From Tretioscincus oriximinensis (Eukaryota; Chordata; Lepidosauria; Squamata; Gymnophthalmidae): a stretch of DNA of 64,000 bases. Below the pieces are notes generated by a model. The model was not told where the DNA came from. It ran no database searches and worked only from the letters and a program-made list of their open reading frames with translations. How positions within the stretch are numbered: position 1 is the stretch's first letter; the number at the start of each line of letters is the position of its first letter. Location: positions 182,366 to 246,365 of the forward strand of contig JAJVDF010000303.1 of assembly GCA_022410635.1 (NCBI GenBank), read 5' to 3'. Shown in pieces: positions 21,912 through 31,625 of the stretch. The position numbers and the translations under genes are program-made.

Positions 21912-22809
21912 CAGGGGTGGGGAACCTAAGGCCTGGGGCCTAGATGCCCCCTTTTGAGTGGGGGAAAGCCCGGTTTGGGGATGTCTACCACACCCTCCCA
22001 GGGGTGGGGGGGAGTACCATTTCCCCGGTTTTTGCTGAGGAAAAAAAATTGGAAAAAANNTTTTTTGAATTTTTTTAAAATTCACTGCACCACCACTAGG
22101 GGGTTCTGGCAACAGGGCCCAGCTCATGAAGGCACCCTCCAGTCAGTAAAAAATAAAAATTCTGATGCACTTCAAACAATTCTCGCACACTTAAAAAATG
22201 ATTAAAAAAAAAACACAATACACTGCACCACCACTAGGGGTCTCTAGCAGCTAGAGCCACCTCCTGAAGGTACCCTCCCCTCTGTAAAAAAAAAATCTGA
22301 TGTAGTCCAAAAATTCTCACACAGTTTAAAAATTCTCAAACACTTAAAAAATTCTCACATGCTTCACAGATTTCCCAGGCAGGAATTTCGGAAGGGAATG
22401 CATGTTGGTGCGTAATTTTCATATTTATGAATATGCAAATTAGCATGAATATTAATCACCCCGGTTTGGGCCTCAGAAAATCTGGTCAGTCTACCCAAGG
22501 AAGCATTAGGTTTCCCTGGCTAAATAATGATTCCTCGCTTTATTAAAACAGGAAGTGAAATAAGGAGAGAGGCCCCTGACGAAGGGGGGGAGGCAGTGAG
22601 AGGATGGAGGTAGAATTGAACAGCTTGTGATTGTGTGGGTCTGGGTAAGGGAGTGGGTTTGGGAAAACGTAGGGGTGTAGCCTGGGGCGGGGGAGGTAGC
22701 CTGAGCGGGGGGGGGGGGTATGGCCTGAGAGTGAGGAGGGAGCATGGTCCTTACGTGATATTGCAAATATCCAAACGGCCCCTGACAGAAAAAGGTTCCC
22801 CACGCCATA
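21912..22809. mobile_element. hAT element with 8-bp duplication, inserted in a PLE remnant
   Basis: The left terminus CAGGGGTGGGGAACC is typical of hAT elements; the right terminus reads GGTTCCCCACGCCATA. Flanks are CTTTAGAG (21904-21911) and CTTTAGAA (22810-22817), 7 of 8 identical. Pieces resembling a decayed F1 element lie at both ends of the interior (about 21940 and 22440-22490). About 900 bp, no transposase frame, so non-autonomous. Confidence 0.85.
22082..22370 (+). repeat. two-unit tandem duplication inside the hAT element
   Basis: CACTGCACCACCACTAGGGG starts at about 22082 and again near 22220. Each is followed by a CTGAAGGTACCCTCC-like block, a poly(A) run, and AAAATTCTCACAC. Unit length about 140 bp. 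Confidence 0.75.
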
Positions 22810-22817
22810 CTTTAGAA

Positions 22818-22885
22818 ACTAAGAGTAGTAGAATCAGCTTTTCTAGGCAAGTCTACTTCTTCAGATGCTGGCACTTGATTCCTCT
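22818..22885 (-). mobile_element. PLE terminal remnant
   Basis: ATCAGCTTTTCTAGGCAAGTC then TACTTCTTCAGATGCTGG is the reverse of the PLE hammerhead-like segment, with GAAA changed to AAAA. Left of the hAT insertion, GTTTTGTAGCACTTTAGAG continues the same unit. Confidence 0.7.
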
Positions 22886-22949
22886 TACCCCTGTGAACAT
22901 AGAAGGGGAACAAAGTTTTCAATTGGGGACATTAAGCAACATGTAGAGA

Positions 22950-23260
22950 TTGATCTTGAAAGTCATTGAAAATTGGGCAAGAATATGCCACTGTAATGGG
23001 CAGGATGGGGGGCAACGAACTGAAGCTGAATCCAGTCAAGACTTGGGTGCTGTGTGTCACAGGATCCTGAGCTCATGAAGTGGGGAGGTATCCTATCCCG
23101 GTTGGGTAGAATTGCCCTATAAGGGACAGGTGTAAAATCTGGGGGTGCTTCTGGATCCTACACTGACGCTTGAAAATCAGGTGGAGACGGCGGCCAGGAG
23201 TGTCTCCTTCCAGATACAACAGGTTGGCACATCAACTCTCTTTCAGGTCATTGTCATCAC
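22950..23260 (+). mobile_element. L2-like LINE, reverse transcriptase C-terminal piece
   Basis: Codons for LKLNPVKTWVL and, after a frame change, LGVLLDPTLTLENQVE match the hallmark tail of L2-type reverse transcriptases (LNPDKTE..., LGV.LD..L....). Frameshifted and truncated on both sides. Confidence 0.75.
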
Positions 23261-23307
23261 CAAACACTTTCTCACAAGCCTTATTCTGGATTGTATCTGC
23301 AAGACCT

Positions 23308-23690
23308 ATATGAAGGGTAATTCCTTGAAACTGATGGGTGGAAGAGTGAGGACAGACAAGAGAAAGTATCTTTTCACTCAGAGGNTCATCGGCCTGTGNA
23401 ATCTCCTTCCAGAAATGGTGGTGGTAGCTAGCAGCCAGGATAGCTTTAAGACAGGATTAGAAAAGTTAATGGAAGCCAAGGGTATAAATTACTAGGATGG
23501 ATCTTTTGAACCTGCCTCAGGGATGGAGCAAGAGGCAGGATTCCTGAAATACCATTTGTAGGNAGTGAAGAATGTGTGAAGATTTTTCCTTCTTCTGCTT
23601 GAGATGCCAGATGCAATTGGTGGGCAACTGTGTGAGACAGAAGGCTGGACCAGATGGGCTCTTGTCCTCTTACATTTTTATGTAATTTGA
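23308..23690 (+). mobile_element. CR1-Y LINE 3' end
   Basis: Starts GAAGGGTAATTCCTTGAAAC, encodes an IGLXNLLPEMVV-type motif, and ends TTACATTTTTATG, a decayed tail. Three n bases. Confidence 0.85.
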
Positions 23691-23755
23691 ATTACTAATA
23701 AAGATGCAAAGAGTATAAGAAGAAAGGGGAAAAAAACCCATAGAAGTCTTTCTCT

Positions 23756-24143
23756 AGAAGAAGAAGAAGAAAAAGAAGAAAAAGAAAAAGAAGAAGAAAA
23801 AGAAGAAGAAGAAGAAGAAGAAAAGGAAAAAGAAAAAGAAGAAGAAGAAGAACTGGGTTCTTATACCCCACTTTTCTCACCTTTCAAAGGGACTCAAAGC
23901 GGCTTACAAGGGTATTTTTGCCGGAAGGCTGACATACTATCTTCCCCACCAGGCTATGGTGGTTCCCATGTATCTATTTGCAGTCAGTTGCAATTTCTTG
24001 CAGTTCCTGAATTCTAATAGCTGGGTTGGCTAGAGCTATAGGCTAGTGGAAGGTGCTTACCCCTCCCCATGTCCCACACAGGGCTTTGAAACCCCATCTC
24101 CCAGCTGAGAGATGGATTCCTTAGCAACTGAGCTATCCGTGCC
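23756..24143 (-). mobile_element. SINE-B with long GAA/AAAAG tail
   Basis: About 95 bp of A/G tail precede CTGGGTTCTTATACCCC. The body is full length and the head ends at GAGCTATCCGTGCC. Confidence 0.88.
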
Positions 24144-24520
24144 TTTCTCTTAAGAAAGCCAAGCCTGAAACAACTTGAAGGATACTAAATATGACTATTT
24201 CTTTTGGTTGTCTCTCACCCTTCCTGCCCTTCCCATTTCCCTGGTCCTGTTATTTTAACTTCAGATGTAGTACTTCTNTCGCAAACAGCCCATTTCCCAC
24301 TGGCTGAAATTTATGGGAAACTTCTATCTTGGTCAAAGCTGGAACGTTTCTTCTCTTCCTGACCTGTGGCTGGGCTGCAGGGAACTCAGCAGAACTTCAC
24401 AGCAATTCTCAACCGAGTCACAGAATGGCTACCGATTCTTTCAAGGAAGGTGAAAAAACCCAGAACCTTAGTGTGAGGAAAGAAGTCTCACAGGGAGGTT
24501 CCCTCACCTTTAAAGTATGC
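24144..24520. other. unassigned intergenic sequence
   Basis: No recognised repeat or gene. Confidence 0.4.
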
Positions 24521-24521
24521 A

Positions 24522-24718
24522 TAGGCTGACTGGGGATGGGGGGGGGGGTTGAAAACCCGGTTTTGGGGTGCCTCCCAGTTTTTTCTGAGGAAATTTTTTT
24601 CAAAAACAATTTTTTTTGGAATATTTTTTGTTTTTTAATATTTTTTTTCCTCAGAAAAAAATGGGAGGCACCCCAAAAATGGGTTTTCAGGGGCCCCCAA
24701 AAGGGNTAATCTGGTCAG
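24522..24718. mobile_element. F1 foldback MITE, decayed ends
   Basis: Left end TAGGCTGACTGGGGATGG, right end TAATCTGGTCAGG. The interior is the usual AAAACCCGGTTTTGGGGTGC paired with its reverse complement across a T/A-rich centre. Confidence 0.85.
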
Positions 24719-24826
24719 GAAGTCCTGAATAATGCTTTGTACAGCTGGGTATTTAGTAATTAATGTTGACTGCATCTACATGTATGAAATGTACAATTGC
24801 TCCACAGATTTCCCTCCCCTCCTCAA

Positions 24827-25301
24827 TTCACATGGTGGGAGGTGACAACTGATGTGATGAGACAATACGTGAGAATCGCGTACCTGTATGAGAAAGAGGA
24901 TATGAGAATTTCTCCTGCTGAAATCCATTTCCTGAACAGGTGGAGTCTGAGTGGGGTTTTGGTGGAGTCTGGGCAGGGCCAGAATTTCTTCCTTGTATAA
25001 GAATTTTGTATGAGATCTCAGTTTTGAAATTTTTCATTCTCTATCACTCAGCTTTAGAAGAGAAGGAAAATTTTCAAAATGAGAATCTCATACAAAATCC
25101 TTATACAATGAAAACATCCTGCCTGTGCCCAGACTCTGCCCAAGCCCCACTCAGGCTCAATCACTGGCCCGCCTGTACAGAAAATGAATTTCAGTGGAAT
25201 AAATTCTCATTTGCAAGGGTCNTCTTTCTCATACAATTCTCACATGTGTGCAAGATTCTTGTGCATTTCCCCATCACTTCAGTCACCTCTCATCATGTGA
25301 A
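24827..25301. mobile_element. long foldback element, about 475 bp
   Basis: The ends TTCACATGGTGGGAGGTGAC and GTCACCTCTCATCATGTGAA are inverted repeats, and similarity continues through most of both arms (ATTTTGTATGAGATCTC pairs with GAGAATCTCATACAAAAT). The arms meet near 25050. A MITE-like foldback of unclear superfamily. No target duplication identified. Confidence 0.75.
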
Positions 25302-25302
25302 C

Positions 25303-25610
25303 CAGGGCTGGGAAACAGGCCTGGGGGTGCATTTTCCACNGAATGCTTCTCGAAGAATGCTTTGNTCCCACACCTAGCATGCTCCNCAAGGAAGCATTAG
25401 GCTTCCCTGGCTAAATAATGGTTTCTCACTTTCTTAAACCATGAAGTGAAATCCAAAAAGAAGAAGGGGGAGTGGGAGAAAAGACGAGGGGCATTCACCT
25501 TCATCTTCAGTTTTGTGGGTCTGTGTGTGAGAGAGGACATGGACAAAGGAAGCAGGTGTGGTCTGGGTGTGTGGGCAGGTGGCCTGAGTAAGAAGGGACA
25601 TAGTCTGGGT
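25303..25610. mobile_element. hAT-like fragment
   Basis: Begins CAGGGCTGGGAAACAGGCC, a hAT-like terminus. The interior (AGGAAGCATTAGGCTTCCCTGG and CTAAATAATGGTTTCTCAC) matches the interior of the hAT at 21912-22809. The right end is not clear. Confidence 0.55.
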
Positions 25611-26519
25611 GGGGCCTGCCATTGTCTACACTGGCACATGTCTGGTCAAGATCTGTCCAGAGGAAAGTTCATTGAGGACAAGGCCTGATGCAATTAATAT
25701 AGACTGTGGGATTAAAAAATGCATTGGTCTCACTCTAGCCTGGGAAATGAGAGTCTCGTGGGTATTTATGAAGTTTACCCATCTGCCAGCTGGGTTTATT
25801 TACAGGATTTCATCATACACTTTAGCAAAAGCCAGATTTAAAACAAAACAAAACAAAACAAAACAGGTTCCACGGCTATTGTGCAAATCAGTCCACAGAG
25901 ATGGGAGTAACTGGGAAAGTCCGGTCATTTCTGGTGCGCTTGGCCAAAAGTTAATGAATTGGGTATAATGTTTATAATGAAATCAGGGGATGACATGTGA
26001 TTTATTTAATAAGATAATCCGAATATGTGTCTCCCCATCCCCTTTTTTTATTCAAGTTCCCATCATTTTTATTATTTTCATCTCTGTTCCAAAGGACTTT
26101 TGGTTAAGCAACAGAAAGAAGATCCTAGTTTATCTGCTGATCTTAATGGGATGAGATGTTTTGGCTCATATTTACACAGAAAAGTCAGCCTTGCCCATCG
26201 CCTCTTCACGTAAGGGTATTTAAAACGTTCCTGTGATCCTCGTGCTACGTCCAAACAATAAATCAGCCCTGGGTCCTAGTGGGGAAACGTCTTTTCTCCC
26301 CACCAAACCTACAGGATGCCCACAAGGTTCCCAAGTCTGTCCTTGGAGGAAGCCTGCACACAGAATGCAAAATCTACTCTGGGGATGAGCCATGCCCTCG
26401 AGCCATTTATCCAACATGCTAGATTTGTTTCAGTAAGTCTGGATTGACAGCACAGGCCTGCATTAAGCATGTTCGATTGTGTTAGAAATGGCGCAACACA
26501 TGCTATGACACAGATGCGA
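25611..26519. other. mostly unassigned; H-family fragment at its start
   Basis: 25612-25690 (GGGCCTGCCATTGTCTACAC then GGCACATGTCTGGTCAAG) is an H arm. The remainder shows an (AAAAC)n run at 25838-25864 and otherwise nothing recognised. Confidence 0.5.
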
Positions 26520-26670
26520 AATTGCTAATCCATTTGAGGAAGGGAGGAAAAGGAAGGAAGAGCGAAAGGAGGGGGGAAGGAAGAAAGGACAGAAAGGAGG
26601 GAAGGACAAGNAGAAGGGAAAAAAGTAAAGAAGGAATGAAGGGGGAGAAGGAAGAAAAGAAGGAGAATTA
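26520..26670 (+). repeat. purine-rich low-complexity tract
   Basis: Irregular GGAA/GAAAG/AGGA units for about 150 bp, nearly free of pyrimidines. It is probably the expanded tail of the SINE-C copy that follows on the minus strand. Confidence 0.85.
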
Positions 26671-26800
26671 GTTTTTACACTCTGTTTTTCTCAACCCAAA
26701 GGAAATCAAAATGGCTTCCATAACCTTCTGNTCTTCTCTTCACAATAGACTCCTTGTGAAGTATGTGGGGCTGAGAGAGCTCTGAAGACGAAGAGAGATG
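26671..26800 (-). mobile_element. SINE-C fragment
   Basis: TTTTTACACTCTGTTTTTCTC then GGCTTCCATAACCTTCTG and GAAGTATGTGGGGCTGAGAG. The purine tract is its 3' tail. The tRNA head is missing. Confidence 0.65.
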
Positions 26801-27948
26801 GAGGAAAAGTTGGTAAAGAAGGAGGAAGGGAGACGGAGAGAGAGGAAATAATAAAAGGAAAAAGGGACAGGAAGGTAAGGGGGCAGAGGAAGTAAAGGGA
26901 AGAATAGTTAAAATATAAAGCAGATAACAAATAACAAGTTCTATCTCTATTCAAGCCATATTCAAAACCATACCAAACAAACCCAAAATTGTTTTCATTG
27001 AACACTAACATCTAATTTCCTTCGAGGTCACCGAAAAACAATAATGAGACAATATGTTAGCGAAATCTCCAAAAATACTTGGGATGAAATCGTTAGTGAA
27101 TGAGAACCAAACTATGGCCACATCTCAACACATGATTTCTACCAAGTTGGTAGCAACATCACCTTCAATCCATCCCATGTGNTCACACATGTACAGTGTG
27201 GTCACACTATTTGTGTGAGTCAACAGTGGGCTTTTTGTAAAATCCAAACTTGAGAAATCTTGCAAGACTATGGGGCAACATGTAACAGTTCATTGGCTCT
27301 TAGCTAGCAGAGAATGCTTGGGAATTGTAGAAGCCTTGCAGAGAATGCTGGGGATTGTAGTAAGGCAAGCACAGCAATACCTCATGGGATTCGTCGTGGG
27401 ACAAGATTGCTAGGCAATGTGTCGGAACAGCATGGAAGCCTTATGGTATGTGGGGATGGATGGTGAACGCGTTTTAAGAAAACAACAAGGCAAATGATGT
27501 CGCTGGGAAATTCCCCACATGTTTGTAAAATTCCTTGTNTCCATCATTATTTTTCATCTGAAATGGACCATCTAAAATAACCCTATGCCTAATAGAAGCA
27601 GNCAGGTAGTAATAAGAGGTTTCATCTTTCTACCTGTTTTTTCCCCACGTCATAACTGCTGCTCCCAAGGTATTTCTACTAAACCCAAGGTATTTCTGAT
27701 GAATTCTCCCATCAGCCATATTTTTCTTTGGCTATCTACAGGATGTCCAGTAGCCCCTCTGCCAAAATGCTATTGGATAGTTTGTCATTGGCATCCAATT
27801 CTTTGCCTCTCGCCCTCGCAGTTTCTCGACAGAACTATTCACACATCGCAGCCCTTTCGCCATCACCCTATATTGCAATTGGACAGTTGGTTTTTCCAGC
27901 AAATCAATACACAATAATCAACTTTAAAACCAGCAACCTGCCAGTTTA
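26801..27948. other. mostly unassigned
   Basis: A second purine-rich stretch lies at 26800-26900. A short duplicated motif (GCAGAGAATGCTKGGRATTG) sits at 27308-27363. No gene or known element otherwise. Confidence 0.45.
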
Positions 27949-28148
27949 TAGGCTGACCATATGACCCCTTTTGGGGGGTGGAGGGTTGAAAACCCGTTTT
28001 GGGGTGCCTTCTGCTTTTTTCTGAGGAAAAAAATAAATAAATAAATAAAATCATTTTTGAGACGATTTTCCTCAGAAAAAAACTGGGAGGTACCCCAAAA
28101 CTGGGTTTTCAAACCCCCCAACCAAAAAGTGGTCACTTGGGCAGCCTA
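27949..28148. mobile_element. F1 foldback MITE with 8-bp duplication
   Basis: TAGGCTGACCATATGACC at the left end and a changed but recognisable CACTTGGGCAGCCTA at the right. Flanked by CCAGTTTA at 27941-27948 and 28149-28156. The 8-bp duplication supports hAT-type transposition. Confidence 0.92.
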
Positions 28149-28589
28149 CCAGTTTATATAATCACCTGGTGAGCAAATGCAACATGAATTCAAATTTCAG
28201 GCAGATTATTGACCCTGTCTGTACATAGCAATGTATGATTTTAAGTTGTGGTGAAATCAAAGTTGATACCACCCTATACACACGTTAGACCCTGTCAAAG
28301 CCAAAAGTGAAACACACTTTAGCCTCATTCGTTTCAATGTGAACATGAAACGATTGGAATTTAAAGTGATTTAAGACTGCTTGGATCCTGTCCTTCTGTT
28401 TATTCCCCCCAGTTGCCCTGCCTGTGCCAAGTTTCCAAGAAGAGACCTTCNCAGTCTCTTGATGCATGAGGCCCCTTAGCCCATTAAAAGTGTTTTATGA
28501 GGGAATTTCAACAGAGTTGAAGATGGTGACCCAACGCAGGTCTAACTTGCAGTAGGAGACAGTGGGCATGCTTTCTTTTCTCATAAAGG
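28149..28589. other. unassigned intergenic sequence
   Basis: No recognised repeat or coding signal. Confidence 0.4.
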
Positions 28590-28722
28590 ACTTGAACAGG
28601 TGAAGATTTTGCCTCCTTCAGTTCCAGACTGCCTGGGTGGGTCATTGTGTGTGACAGAAGGCTGGACTAGATGGGCTCTGGCCCCATTCTGCAGGGCTCC
28701 TCTTATGTTCTTACGTTTTAAC
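28590..28722 (+). mobile_element. CR1-Y 3' fragment
   Basis: GAACAGGTGAAGATTTTGCC, then GACAGAAGGCTGGACTAGAT and the tail CTCTTATGTTCTTACG. Confidence 0.8.
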
Positions 28723-28782
28723 ATTTCCCAACCAGGTTTATACATTGATTGAGGAATAGATCCAGCCAACAGATATAATAGT

Positions 28783-28832
28783 TAAAGGCTGGACTCTTAT
28801 CTGATAGTCTCCTCNATCAATTCCACATTCCT
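28783..28832 (+). mobile_element. Sauria-type SINE fragment
   Basis: AAGGCTGGACTCTTATCTGATAG then TCTCCTCNATCAATTCCACA corresponds to the B-box area of the Sauria SINE. Cut on both sides. Confidence 0.6.
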
Positions 28833-28834
28833 TA

Positions 28835-28876
28835 TTTATTTACATTTTTATACTGCCCTATACCCATAGGTCTCAG
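28835..28876 (-). mobile_element. L2-like LINE 3' tail fragment
   Basis: TTATTTATTTACATTTTTATAC then TGCCCTATACCCATAGGTCTC is the reverse of the L2-like tail. The matching upstream part of such an element appears at 29305, so the GC-rich block may have been inserted into it. Confidence 0.6.
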
Positions 28877-29304
28877 CAGTGCTTTTTTTCCAGCACAAAA
28901 GGTGCTGGAACTAACACCGGCGGCGGCAGCGGCGGCGGGGGGCGGGGGGGCGAGCGGGCGGGTGGGCAGGGGGGGCGAGCGGGCGGGGGGGAGCAGGCGG
29001 GGGGGCGAGAGGGGGGTGAGCGGGCGGGGGGGCGGGGCCACGCCCCCCTTGCCGGCAGCCAACGCAGCAGTACCGCGCCCCCTCCGCCGCTGCCGCTGCT
29101 GCCGCCGCCCGCTAACTCCGCCCCCCTAAATAAAAGGTGCCGGTACTGCTGCGTTGGCCGCCGGCGAGGGGGGCGTGGCCCCGTCGCCGCCGCCCCCACC
29201 TAAATAAAAGGTGCCGCCTAAATAAAATAACGCCACGCCCACCTCGCCGGCGGCTAACGCAGCAGTTCCGGCACCTTTTATTTAGGCGGGGGGAGCGGGG
29301 GNGC
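28877..29304. repeat. GC-rich repeat block with inverted 45-bp motifs
   Basis: It starts CAGTGCTTTTTTTCCAGCAC and then GGTGCTGGAACT, which could be a hAT terminus. The interior is almost all G and C with irregular GGGCGG units. A motif around GCCGGCGAGGGGGGCGTGG occurs three times (about 29036, 29141 and 29232) in mixed orientation, each next to AACGCAGCAGT or its complement. AATAAAAGGTGCC lies between copies. It is CpG-rich, unlike anything near it. Frames here are low-complexity and not genes. Confidence 0.7.
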
Positions 29305-29405
29305 CCAAGTTATGTAAGGCTTTAAAGGTTAGAGTTAATACCTTGAATTGGGCTCGGTAGCAAATTGGCAGCCAGTGCAGTTCTTTCAGGACCAGCATGA
29401 TGTGT
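29305..29405 (-). mobile_element. L2-like LINE fragment
   Basis: GTAAGGCTTTAAAGGTTAGAG then CTTGAATTGGGCTCGGTAGC and CAGTGCAGTTCTTTCAGGAC is the reverse of the L2 reverse transcriptase tail block also present in the palindrome at 897. Confidence 0.7.
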
Positions 29406-29949
29406 GTCCGGAANTATAGGAAATATATGGTATAGATAATCCAGTACATTGATCAAACTAAGGATACACTCCCAAAACACTTTAATAGATTGGATCAAGG
29501 AGTTAATAAGTGTTTTCAAATTTTAGATATTGAATTGGAGGAAACTCTCTTTTAAAAAAAATAGCAGAATAGCACAGAATCTACCCTTGTGACTGTACAA
29601 ATTTGAAGATTAATGGATGCTCACTTAAACATCTTCAAACAAATGTAATAGCTTTAATTAATTATGGTAAAAGATGAATATAAAGATAAAATTTGCATCT
29701 AAAGAAAAGGACTTCTNAAGAAAAACTTGAGCCAATTTTTAGATTTTTCTGCAATAGATTTAACAGTTTTAGATGGCAAGAAAGAAAAAGAAGAAAAGCT
29801 CAACTATGCCACAAGATAACAAGAGTTACATTTATAATGAAATGAACGAAACTGATAGCAATGAAAGGGTTATGGATTGAAGGGACTATTGAATTGGAGC
29901 GACAATTGTTCATCATTTTGAACACAGACTTTTCTCAAGTCACAGGCCA
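29406..29949. other. AT-rich unassigned sequence
   Basis: A-rich with no recognised element. Several AAAGAAAAAG runs. No usable frame. Confidence 0.4.
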
Positions 29950-30058
29950 TTCAGGGCCTGCCGTAGTTTACACTGGCACATGGCTGGTAACCTCCTATTC
30001 TGAGCATAGCCCAGAATGAGGCTCAATGGGGACAGAATCGAAGTGTAAATCAGGCCTC
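29950..30058. mobile_element. H-family foldback, one arm
   Basis: GGGCCTGCCGTAGTTTACAC, GGCACATGGCTGGTAACC and CCCAGAATGAGGCTCAATGG match one arm of the H element at 31445-31625. Confidence 0.65.
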
Positions 30059-30394
30059 TGATGGAACATAGCACATGAAACGGATTCTGAGAAGTGAGTA
30101 TTAAGAGGCCAACATTTCTGGCGGTTTATTTAATGAGAAAAGATAAATCAAAATTAATCATAAGACNAATAAATGAGAAAGGAAACACAAAAATGACCCC
30201 AGACGGATTTTAAAAACGTCATGAAAGCTTTTATAAATAGTAGCGTGGAGAGTTGCAAGACACCAAGAAATGTTTATCCCAGTGAGAATTTAAGAATGGA
30301 ATTGGCTCCTTGGCGCAACAGATTTTCTTTCCGTTTGGAATGCGCCCCCTGGTCCCCACAAACATGAAGCTAAGCCATCAGCACATCCATGGTT
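30059..30394. other. unassigned intergenic sequence
   Basis: A-rich, nothing recognised. Confidence 0.4.
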
Positions 30395-30990
30395 TTGCAC
30401 TCACCCCTGTCACTTGAGCCTCACGTGGCATTGACAGCCAGTAATGCCTCCTACCACCTCCAGCTGGTTCACCAGCTTTGACTGTTCCTGGATAAGAATG
30501 ATTTGGCCACTGTAACCCACACTCTCATAACCCCCAGACTTAACTGCTGTAATGTGCTCTATTTGGGGCTACCCTTGGAAACAGTCCGGAAGCTGGAAGT
30601 AGTAGAGAATACAACAGCCTGACTACTGACATGTGTCTTTGGCAAGACATACATTATGCTAGACCTTAAAGATCTGTACTGGCTGCTCATTCATACCGAG
30701 CCCAATTCAAGATGTTGATATTAACATACAAAGCCCTAAACGGCTTGGGCCCTGGCTATCTGAAGGAGCGTCTTCTCCCATAGGGAGTGACTCCCACACT
30801 CCCTCTAGAGGCTGACCAGGCACTACACTGTGTAGCTTTCCATGTCTGTTAAAACATACCTGTGTTCACCCCGCCTTGGAGTGACAATATAGTTCTTTTT
30901 ATACGCCTTAATAATGTGATCTTTTGTTACTCGCCCTGCGACCAATGGTGAAGGGCGGGATATAAATCATTTTAAATAAATAAACAAATA
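30395..30990 (+). mobile_element. L2-like LINE, reverse transcriptase tail and 3' end
   Basis: Codons near 30520-30600 (THTLITPRLNCCNVLYLGLP) are followed by a YWLLIHTEPNSR-type block and LTYKALNGLGPGYLKERLLP (30722-30781). These are the conserved C-terminal motifs of L2-type reverse transcriptase. The 3' end has GTGAAGGGCGGGATATAAAT and an AAATAAATAAA tail. Several stops make it inactive. It defines the family that the shorter L2-like tails here belong to. Confidence 0.82.
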
Positions 30991-31082
30991 CGTGCCTCAG
31001 CATCTGCTGCCCTCGGTCTGTCTGTTTACACGACCTGCCACATTATGGCTACGTTCCTGTGATTCCATTGACTGAAGAATGT

Positions 31083-31395
31083 TTAGTAGTGAAGGAGAAG
31101 AAGAAGGAGAAGAAAGAGAAAAAGGAGAAGAAAGAGAAGGAATAGAAGAAGGAGAGAAAGAATAACCTGGTTTTTAGATCCTGCCCTTCTCTCTTGAATG
31201 GACTCAGAGCGGTTTCTATTTTCCCCACCACATTGTAGTGGTACCCATTAATCTACTCACAAATGTCTTTGCTTTCAAACAGCTGAGGCCAGTAGAGGGC
31301 GGTCACCCCACTCCACGGCCGATGCATGGGTCTCGAACTCTATATTGCTGTTAAAACACCGAGCTCTAAACTTCTTGCACCACCATGACTTGTAT
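31083..31395 (-). mobile_element. SINE-A with GAAGGA tail
   Basis: A 75-bp AGAAGGAGA tail, then CTGGTTTTTAGATCCTGCCC, the body (GTAGAGGGCGGTCACCCC), and the head ending AACTTCTTGCACCACCATG. Reverse orientation of the copy at 40.5 kb. Confidence 0.75.
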
Positions 31396-31444
31396 ACATA
31401 TAGTGTATAAGTGTCCTTATTCCAGAATTAAGGCCAAAAAATAC

Positions 31445-31625
31445 AGACTCTGTCCACACTGAGTTTTATTCTGGATTATATTTCAGAATAGGAGTCTGCC
31501 ATCCAAATGCTAGTGTAGACTATGGCAGGCCCCGAATGGGGCCTGCCATAGTCTACACTTGCATGTGGATGACCAAGCTCTGTCCCGAGATGTGACCCAG
31601 AATAAGGCTCAACATGGACCTGAAA
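31445..31625. mobile_element. H-family foldback, most complete copy
   Basis: The two arms meet at GGCAGGCCCCGAATGGGGCCTGCC (centre about 31538). TAGTGTAGACTATGGCAGG pairs with CCTGCCATAGTCTACACTTG, and similarity continues to GTCCACACTGAG / CTCAACATGGAC at the ends. About 180 bp, non-coding. Further copies or arms: 20949, 25612, 29950, 49585, 53612, 55089 and 59245. Confidence 0.8.

Noticed and set aside
28832..29325. Pro/Arg/Gly-rich frames on both strands
   Set aside because: Low-complexity products of the GC-rich repeat block, with no start context or motif.
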